The position numbers were made by a program, and so were the translations under genes. Below, piece by piece: positions 11,104 through 18,755 of a stretch of DNA of 29,467 nucleotides. The stretch is from Dissophora ornata. Taxonomy: Eukaryota > Mortierellomycota > Mortierellomycetes > Mortierellales > Mortierellaceae. The notes below the pieces were generated by a model. The model did no database searches. It had not been told where the DNA came from and worked only from the letters and a program-made list of their open reading frames with translations. The stretch's first letter is position 1; each line of letters begins with the position of its first letter. The stretch is taken from the NCBI GenBank assembly GCA_025201705.1, contig MU616963.1, forward strand, positions 1 through 29,467, given 5' to 3'.

Positions 11104-11268
11104 TCAACGAGAATGCCTCACATCTTGATGATTCCTTATCGCACTCCTCGTCTTGTCTTCTTTTGTCTATATTCTCTTGCCGCCTTCATCCCTAGTCCTA
11201 TCTCATCTGCTCGTCACTTAACAAAGAAAAATACTCGAAAAGAAAAGTCCCTTACCCTTCACACAGTC

Positions 11269-13096
11269 ATGAAGATCACTGCCTTTGTTTCCTTGGCCGT
11301 CGCCTTGCTGGCGTTCACCGATGCCGCAGCTATCAACAGAAGACCCAAACCCAATCCCAATGGCCACTCCGTCGCTTTGACGCGTAACGAAAACTACATT
11401 CACAACACCCATGCTCAAATCGCCAAACTCAATAGACGTTACCCTGGCCTCAATATCCTTATGAAAGCCGAAAATGATAAACATGCACATGCTAGAGGCG
11501 GCAAAGCCGGAAAAGGTCATAAACACACCACCTCCACTGCAGCTACATCCGCCGCAGTCACGCCCACTACTGCAGCTGCCATCACCACTACTGCCGCTGG
11601 GACCAACAGTACTATCTCCGCCACTGCTTCTCCAACTGCTACCACTGCCACTGGTTGCTGTACCTGCACTGGCACGTGTACCTGCACGTGTGGGGGTACC
11701 ACCAGTGCTGCTGTTTCAGTCGCAACCTCCACTGCTCTTGTCTCTGCAACTACCACTGCTCTTGTCTCTGCGACTACCACAGCTGCTGCCGCTGCTTCCA
11801 CCACAGCTGCTGCCACTACTTCCACCACAGCTGCCGGAAACGGTACAACGACTGCTGCTGCCACCACTGGCAGTGTTGCATTGACCAATGTCAAGCCCGA
11901 TATTGAGTATTTTGGAACAGTGGCGATTGGCACGCCTCCACAGAACGTCAAACTGGTAAGTTTTTCTTGTCTCCCATTTAAGGCACACGAGCCCATAAAC
12001 TCGATGAGTCAAGTGGTCTAACTATCTTCTGTCTTCCTCTCATCATCCTCCTACCCTTCGTGATGCGCATGTGACCAACAGGACTTCGACACTGTAAGTA
12101 TACAATGTACCCCTGATTTAATATGATTTGTGCAAATGAACCATGTACGTTACGAAAGTAAAACGCCAATTAAAATTTGCTTTCTAATCTGCCGCATGAT
12201 GCTTCCAGGGTTCGTCCGATATCTGGTTCCCATCCGCCGCCTGTACGACTGCCGCTTGCAAGAACCACGCTCAGTTTAACAGTGCCACATCCACGACCTT
12301 CCAGAAGGACGGTCGCCCCTGGTCCATCACCTACGGTGACGGTTCCACTGCTTCCGGTATCCTCGGCACAGACATGGTCAACGTTGGGGGTGTTGCTGTC
12401 AAGCAGACAATTGGTCTCGCCACTGCCGAATCTGCTCAGTTCGGCAGCTCACCCTCGGATGGTCTCTTTGGTCTTGGCTTCGACACCATCGAGTCCGTCG
12501 CTGGCGTCAAGACTTTCATGGACAATGCCATTGCCGGCGGCGTTCTCGCTCAGCCTGTCATCTCGGTCTTCTTGCCCTCGGTCCGCCGCAACGGTGGTGT
12601 TGGCGGAGCGTATCTCTTTGGCGCTATTGATAACACCAAGTTCACTGGTCAGCTGACCTATGTTCCCGTTACCCGCAAGGGCTACTGGCAGATCGACGTC
12701 GAAGATGCTGGATTCAACAATCAGTCTCTCCAGCAGACATCCCAGGGTATCATTGACACCGGTACGACCTTGGTCATCGTCAGTGACGCCGCTGCCCAGG
12801 CCATTCACGGCAACATCCAAGGTGCTGTCAACGATCCCAACAACGGTTGGCTGGTTCCTTGCGCGGTGCAGAACAGCACTGACAACGTTTCTTTCACCAT
12901 GGGTGGTACCGCTTTCAATGTCCCTGTTGCAGACTTGGCCTTTGAGAGCCTTGGCGACGGCTCTGGTAATTGCTTCTCTGGTGTCCAGGGAGGTCAGAAC
13001 GGTCTTTGGATTCTCGGAGATGTTTTCATCAAGAACAACTACTGTGTCTTTGACATGGGCAAATCCGCGGTCGGAATCGCTCCTCTCAGCTACTAG
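11269..13096 (+). CDS. Secreted aspartic protease P2 with Thr/Ala/Cys-rich insert and a 12-nt catalytic micro-exon (3 exons, 528 aa)
   Basis: Pepsin-family A1 endopeptidase. Exons 11269-11955, 12082-12093 and 12209-13096, all phase 0 (introns 126 and 115 nt). Signal peptide 1-20, propeptide with LTRNENYIHNTHAQ, dibasic Arg-Arg at 57-58 before Tyr-Pro. Residues 66-201 are an insert absent from P1 and P3: a His/Lys patch (KHAHARGGKAGKGHKH, 71-86), then Thr/Ala/Ser-rich sequence with a six-Cys cluster at 130, 131, 133, 137, 139 and 141. The catalytic core resumes at GSVALTN. The middle exon encodes only Asp-Phe-Asp232-Thr, and exon 3 begins Gly-Ser-Ser-Asp, so Asp232 is the first catalytic residue. 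The flap is Tyr275 and the second catalytic Asp is 416 (IDTGTT). The insert looks like an O-glycosylated linker that would stay at the mature N-terminus if cleavage is at the Arg-Arg site. Active-site residues are complete. Confidence 0.9.
11731..11850 (+). repeat. Degenerate tandem repeats coding the Thr/Ala-rich linker of P2
   Basis: A 24-nt unit encoding TALVSATT occurs twice back to back around 11731-11780, with one synonymous difference. It is followed by near-repeats of a CCACAGCTGCTGCC-like unit encoding STTAAA. This suggests the linker grew by local duplication or slippage. Confidence 0.6.
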
Positions 13097-13185
13097 AAAC
13101 AAAACAAATATCTAGCATTTCTCGTTTTGTACTATATCAACACACATTTCGCACACATTTCTTGCGAGGAATGATAGAGAAGATA

Positions 13186-13190
<5 letters not shown>

Positions 13191-13220
<30 letters not shown>
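13191..13220. repeat. (CA)15 microsatellite
   Basis: Fifteen uninterrupted CA dinucleotides about 95 bp past the P2 stop codon, in the probable 3' UTR or flank. Confidence 0.95.
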
Positions 13221-13221
<1 letters not shown>

Positions 13222-14795
13222 CAACGAACATGTTGCTTGCATATAGGGAATTGTACTGCTAGTTGGTGTTTATGACCACTTCCGCCTTTGTCCATATATT
13301 TTATGTAGATACGGTACATTATTCAAATTAAAAAAAAAATTGAATCTACCACGGCGCCAAAGAAATGACGCCGACTTCTCGTGAAAATCCCTCAAAACAA
13401 AGCAACCTGCATTGCGTTCCCAGAAGGAGCAGAGACCCTGACAAGAAAGAGAGAGCAAGAGAGATGGCGCTAAATGAGAGCTCAATCGCGATTCGCTGGC
13501 ATACTGTATGTGAGTTTGTGCTACGCTGCTTGTCCCTGCACTAGACCCGAATTGGGAAATAAAAGTGCAGCTGACCTTGGTCCTTGCTGGATGCTTTTCA
13601 ACTGGCTCGGGTGTTGAAAATAAAAAATCATCACACAAACAACAGGAGAGCCTCGGCAACAAACACGCACCCTCTATGAGTCTCGGCGAGCTCAACGGAC
13701 AACCCTGGGCATATTTATCTTGTCATACCGAGCTGGGGTATCTGCTGGTGGGTGTGGGAACAAAAAAACCAGCGGCTGCGAGTGGTCCCTTTGTCATGCC
13801 GGAAGTCTCAACTATAGCGCCTTCAAGTCATTTATCCGATGAGTAATCGCAATCATCCATTTATCTTAAGCAATCGCCAGTTTTGATGCTCGCCGTTACG
13901 CCAACAGACCGAGTCTAGATGCACCCCACAATCAATTTTAAAGATTGATCTCTCTGTCAAGGCGTCTGATGAAGAACGAAATTGCGACGCGTCTTTAAAC
14001 TTCAGAAAGGCTTTAAGGGCAAATGTGTGGGAACGTTTGGACAGTTGTTGAGTCCACACCATTGACTACAATTTTAGCACTAAAAGGTCGGTTGCCCGAG
14101 TCCAATCGATGGTTGCATTTACTTATTAGTTAAAGGGCTTGGAAACACTTTACTTGGACACTAAAAGGGACGCAGGAAGCGATGTATGTGCGGGGACTGA
14201 AAGGGTAAAACCGGTTGTTTACAAGAATATCACAGCAGAGGGACTAAAGCGCAGGGTCATTAATGATATTCGATAACGAGGCGTGTGAAAACTGAAATAA
14301 GTTCATTGCTTCTGTTCTGTCATCAAAAAGGTATAATCTACGCTTGGTTCTTGTCCATGAATATATCATGGTGCATCAACAGGGAGCCAATGAAATCGAC
14401 GCACAATGCAATGAGGCGAATGATTTAATGCTTACATGGCGGTGCTTCTGACCTAGAAGGCTTCCAGTGAGAAAGCACTTAAACTGAACGCGAAGCATGG
14501 CTTTTCACTGTAAATTTCGAAAGCGAAGAGGGTGGAATGTAGTCGAACAAACCGGCCCAATGTCATTTAATCAAACACATTGCATCACTTGGCGACGAAC
14601 GTGCCGATTTTCCAAGTTTAAGTAACTTCAGGGCCCAAGCAATGCGCGAACTGAGTCGGCAGAGGGTACCGATACCCCAAATCATGAATGCATTCTGGAG
14701 GCTGTCCGGTTAAACCCCAACCAGGCAAGCATGCTCGAGGCGAATGGGTTAAGCCAATGGGACGTAGTGGGCAATGGTTTAGCGCGGCGCATCCT

Positions 14796-14852
14796 TATAC
14801 TGTGGGAGCCTGAGAATAGAACCATTCGCTGTCGAGTTAGAACCACAGTATA
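14796..14852. repeat. 10-bp perfect inverted repeat with 37-bp spacer
   Basis: TATACTGTGG at 14796-14805 is matched by CCACAGTATA at 14843-14852. No target-site duplication or transposon end is evident. It could be a chance match or a regulatory or structural element. Confidence 0.4.
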
Positions 14853-15453
14853 CATATATGATTGTACTACGTACCGTCGGTTCCTGCATCGACGAAATAT
14901 ACATTAGGCAAGAGATCCTTAGTTTCCATTTTAGAGTTGTATAGTACAGCCCACTGACCAGCGCTTGGAATGCATGGTGCTAGTAGGAAATACGCATCAA
15001 TACGAAATGCAATTTTTGTAATTAAGAGTTTGTTAAAATAGCTAACGATTACATGCGCTTCCCGCTTCCCGCCTGCTAGCCATTAGTATAGTGCGTGGGT
15101 AAAGAGCCACCTTCCCATACCTCAAACATAGTCATAAACATTCAAATTGGCCCTCGCTGAATTAAACAATCAAGGGTATTTTAATATTATATTGGATCAC
15201 AAGTCAATTTTCTAATTAGACAACATGTAAGCAAAACCCCTGCTGGGCTCTGTGATGGATCGTAGGAATTTCGCTTCTCATAATTTCACAGGGACATGTG
15301 CATACGTAATAGAGAGATGCGCAAATGGGAACCATTGTGCATGTGTATACATGTCCAGCTGCCGTTTTCTTGCCCTTGCAGTGGACCGAACCAGTGCATG
15401 GCACCGCGGATATTGGAATGCGACTCCTTGCATGCGCCAGGCTAATGTTTCTG

Positions 15454-15461
15454 TATAAAAG
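15454..15461 (+). promoter_or_regulatory. TATA box of aspartic protease P3
   Basis: TATAAAAG lies 137 bp upstream of the P3 start. It is the same octamer as at P1 and is followed by a strongly pyrimidine-rich leader (about 15470-15580). Confidence 0.65.
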
Positions 15462-15590
15462 GAACGCGCTCCACCTCTCTCCCTCCCTTTTTTTAAAATC
15501 CTCATCACACTCTTAGCCTCATTTAGCCTTCTTCCCTCCAACTCCTCTACTCATCCCTCTCTTGCAACTCCCCATTCCAAGCTTCAAACA

Positions 15591-16919
15591 ATGAAGATCA
15601 CCTTCCTCGTCTCCTTGGCTGCTGCAGTCATGGTCTTGACTGATGCCGCACCCGTCAACCGCCGACCCAACCTCGGCAAGACCCAGCACAAAAGCGTGCA
15701 CCACGGTGGCCATTCCATTCCCTTGACCCGCAACTCTAACTTCAAGCACAACACCCGTGGTCAGATGGCCAAGCTCAACAGACGTTACCCTGGTATCAAC
15801 ATCCTTGCCTCCTCGGGTAGCGTCCCTCTGACGGATTCTAACCCCGATCTCGAGTACTATGGAACCGTTTCGATCGGTACTCCTGGCCAGGACTTCAAGC
15901 TCGACTTTGATACCGTACGTTTCCGTGTGAATTGCATTTATGGTTAACAGTATGCATATGGGTCAGGAACAAGGCAATTCGTGATAGTCCTTGCTAAACA
16001 TTTTTTGTCTATATTCTGTCATCTACATTAGGGCTCGGCTGACATCTGGTTCCCTTCCAGCACCTGCACCACATCTGGCTGCAAGGCCCATTCTCAGTTC
16101 GACTCTAGCAAGTCGTCCACTTTCAAGGAGGATGGCCGCTCTTGGTCCGTCTCCTATGGTGATGGATCTACCGCTTCCGGAATCCTCGGCACTGATGCTG
16201 TCAATGTCGGAGGTATCTCTGTCCAGCAAACCATTGGCCTTGCCACAAGTGAGTCTTCCCAATTCGCTTCTGGTCCTTCCGATGGTCTCTTCGGTCTCGG
16301 TTTCGACTCTCTTGAGTCTGTGAGTGGTGTTCAGACCTTCATGGACAACGCCATCGCTGCTGGCGTTCTCAGCCAGTCCGTCGTCTCAGTCTTTATGCCT
16401 TCGGTTCGTCGTAACGGCGGTGTCGGTGGTGAATACCTCTTTGGAGGCATTGACACCTCCAAGTTCAGTGGCGAATTAACCTACGTCCCCATTAGCCAGC
16501 AGGGATACTGGCAGATTGCCATCGACGACGTCGGATACAACGGTCAGTCGATTGGACAGTCTTCCCAGGGTATTGTTGACACTGGTACGACCTTGGTCAT
16601 CGTCAGCGACACCGCTGCCCAGGCTATCCATGCCAACATTCAGGGCGCCACCAACGATCCTACCAACGGATGGCTGGTCCCTTGCTCCCTTTCTTCGAGC
16701 ACCGACAATGTCTCCTTCACCATGGCCGGTACCGCTTTCAACGTCCCTGTTGCTGACTTGGCTTTCGAGGCTGTGGGTGATGGTTCCGGCAACTGTGTCT
16801 CTGGTGTCCAGGGTGGCCAGAACGACCTCTGGATTCTCGGAGATGTGTTCATCAAGAACAACTACTGCGTCTTCGACCAGGGCAACTCCCAGGTCGGAAT
16901 CGCTCCCCTCAACTACTAG
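15591..16919 (+). CDS. Secreted pepsin-family (A1) aspartic protease P3 (2 exons, 403 aa)
   Basis: Third member of the tandem array. Exons 15591-15914 and 16032-16919 with a 117-nt phase-0 intron. A signal peptide (MKITFLVSLAAAVMVL) precedes an A1 propeptide with LTRNSNFKHNTRGQ and a dibasic Arg-Arg before Tyr-Pro. The catalytic sites are Asp107-Thr-Gly-Ser-Ala-Asp and Asp291 in VDTGTT, with flap Tyr150 in SYGDGS. The Ser-to-Ala change after Gly-Ser is common in active A1 enzymes. Cysteine pattern, GD-x-FIKNNYCVF and the C-terminal QVGIAPLNY match the family. As in P1 the intron lies between Thr and Gly of the first catalytic triplet. An 86-nt block near the 3' end is almost identical to P1. 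Compared with P2, P3 lacks the Thr-rich insert but shares the SVRRNGGVGG loop. Likely function is extracellular or vacuolar proteolysis. Confidence 0.94.
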
Positions 16920-17434
16920 AAATGGAACCTCGGTGCTTTTGCAACGATTCTCTTTCATGACAATAGATCGATATGATAACGAGTAGTACATAGTGTTAGT
17001 TATTACCTACTAGTGCACGGCATGCTGGACAAGCCGTACTCTATTGCAAATATTAAAACGATTGCATAGCGAGGCGACAAGCCCTCTTCACACAAACAGA
17101 AAACAATAGTGACAGCATGGAAACGTTCCTCGCGACTTCATTCAAAACGCGTCTGATGTGACTCGCCACGTACATGTACGTTTACTGTAGATAATGAATT
17201 TGAAAGGGGGCGATCAATTGTGAGTCAAATACAAATATACAAATTAAAATGGTGGCGCCAAGGCTTTTGTTGTCTTGTTCCTATGCATTTGTCTAGTCGT
17301 GCATAGTGCTGGCGCGGATATTTTTCCGGTTTCTCTGGTTTCTCTCTACTCCTCATTCTTACTTCATTCTCTTCCTCCACCTCTCCTCATTCGAAACAAC
17401 CAATCTGCTACATACCTCATCTTTTTAAATCGCA
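16920..17434 (+). promoter_or_regulatory. P3 3' flank and HIS1 promoter with two Gcn4-type sites
   Basis: TGACTC at 17159-17164 and TGAGTCA at 17221-17227 match the Gcn4/CPC-1 (bZIP) core and lie 271 and 208 bp before the HIS1 ATG. A 14-bp perfect palindrome (ACGTACATGTACGT, 17168-17181) lies between them. Such sites are the known means of general amino-acid control of histidine genes in fungi; action here is inferred. A pyrimidine-rich leader (17340-17430) precedes the ATG. Confidence 0.5.
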
Positions 17435-18561
17435 ATGGAACTCATCAAAGATCTCCCCGATCGTCTGCTGTTCGCAGTCCCCAAGAAGGGTCGCCTCCAC
17501 ACATCGTGCTTATCTCTTCTCGAGGGTGCTGATATCCAGTTCCACCGCAAGAGCCGCCTCGATATCGCCCTCGTCAAGAACTTGCCTATTGCCCTTGTCT
17601 TCCTTCCCGCCGGTGATATCGCAAAGTTCGTGGGTGAAGGTAACGTCGATCTGGGTATCACCGGTCAGGACATGGTCGCCGAGGCCGAAGCCGAGGACAA
17701 GGTGACCGAGATCCTTGAATTGGGCTTTGGCAAGTGCAGGTTATGTGTCCAGGTTCCCGTCAAGGGTGGTGCCACTAAGGCCGAGGATCTGGTCGGAAAG
17801 AGGATCGCTACTTCATTTGAGGGTATCTCCGCCAAGTTCTTCCGCGAGATCGATGCCAAGGCCGCTGCCGCCACTGGAGAAGAGAAGAAGACGGAGTTGG
17901 TGTTTGTCAGCGGAAGTGTCGAGGCGGCTTGTGCCCTTGGACTCGCTGATGGAATTGGTAAGTTACTTTTCTATTTTTGTTTAATATGGCATGGCTCTAT
18001 TGCGTGCTTTCTCACCCACGAAGAGATCAGGAACAAAGAAGACAAAGGGATGAGATTGTCAATGATGCCAGCTTCCAATCCAGGAACAGGAATGCGTTAC
18101 ACGGGCCACTCGCACAATTTCAATTGGATCTGGTCTATCAATATTTTTTTTTAACCCTTATCAAATCTATTCTAGTTGATCTGGTCGAATCAGGAGAGAC
18201 CATGCAGGCTGCAGGACTTCACGATATCGAGACTATCCTCTCTTCACAGGCCGTTCTCATCGCTTCCAAAAAACCTTCGCACCCAGACTTGGTTCAGACT
18301 ATTGCTGGACGGATAAAAGGCGTGATCGCTGCCCAGAAGTACGTTTACATCAACTACAACGTCGAGCGCCAGCACCTCAAGGAGGCATCAATCATCACCC
18401 CAGGTCGTCAGGCACCCACAGTGTCGCCTCTCGAGAACCCAGAGTGGGTTGCTGTCAGCTCCATGGTCCTCAAGAACAATGTAGCGCAGACGATGGATGA
18501 CCTAGAAGCCATTGGCGCGCGGGATATCCTTTTGTTCGCTATCCAGAACTGCCGCGTCTAA
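17435..18561 (+). CDS. HIS1: ATP phosphoribosyltransferase (2 exons, 302 aa)
   Basis: Catalyses the first step of histidine synthesis, joining ATP and PRPP to give phosphoribosyl-ATP, in the cytosol. Exons 17435-17957 and 18176-18561; the 218-nt intron starts GTAAGT, ends CTAG and joins GI to VDLVESG. The N-terminal catalytic part shows LLFAVPKKGRL, DLGITGQDM, GKRIATSFEGIS and the PRPP-site region SGSVEAACALGLADG(I)VDLVESG. The C-terminal part (about 230-302) from LKEASIITPGRQAPTV to DILLFAIQNCRV is the ACT-like regulatory domain, so this is the long, feedback-regulated HisG form. Length is close to the 297 residues of S. cerevisiae His1. Nothing is missing. Two Gcn4-type motifs lie upstream. 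It is transcribed towards the VPS9/PX/BAR gene. Confidence 0.97.
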
Positions 18562-18755
18562 AACAAAAGTCGGCATGGGTACTCGATACAAACGGCGCAG
18601 GACCTGCGAGACAGGGATAGCTGCCATTGACTACCATAGATGCCATTAAAATAAAAAATAAAGTAACAGTAGAACAAATGCTCGCCGGTATGTTTATATG
18701 TTTATACATGTAATTTGCGCTTTACTACGGCGCGTACAGTGTTGTTACAGGTCAA
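18562..18755. terminator. Compact convergent 3' region of HIS1 and the VPS9-ANK-PX-BAR gene
   Basis: Only 194 bp separate the two stop codons, which face each other. For HIS1 there are AATAAA hexamers at 18650-18655 and 18657-18662. No clear AATAAA is visible for the minus-strand gene, so the two transcripts may overlap at their 3' ends. Confidence 0.6.

Larger units (their letters stand above)
13097..15453. other. Intergenic between proteases P2 and P3, about 2.4 kb, no supported gene
   Basis: The longest open frame (13270-13695, minus) is 141 codons, reads through an A9 run as Phe codons and has no recognisable domain. Apart from the CA microsatellite and a 10-bp inverted repeat (both listed separately) I see no structured element, tRNA or transposon terminus. 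Confidence 0.5.

Noticed and set aside
10993..11268. In-frame upstream ATG extending P2 by 92 codons
   Set aside because: It lies before the TATA box at 11097 and would hide the signal peptide. The ATG at 11269 matches the starts of P1 and P3.
11517..11996. Minus-strand Val/Ala-rich frame over the P2 linker
   Set aside because: It is the complement of the Thr/Ala repeats. The plus strand is clearly the coding one.
12449..13102. Long antisense open frame (217 codons) over P2, and a similar one over P3 at 16476-16991
   Set aside because: Both are shadows of strong codon bias in the sense genes. Their translations are the mirrored product of the protease repeats and have no domain of their own.
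13270..13695. 141-codon minus-strand frame between P2 and P3
   Set aside because: Reads homopolymers as Phe runs, has no recognisable domain and no promoter or polyadenylation context.
14080..14140. tRNA-like A-box resemblance (GGTTGCCCGAG)
   Set aside because: No B-box at the right distance and no foldable acceptor stem. I found no convincing tRNA anywhere in the window.
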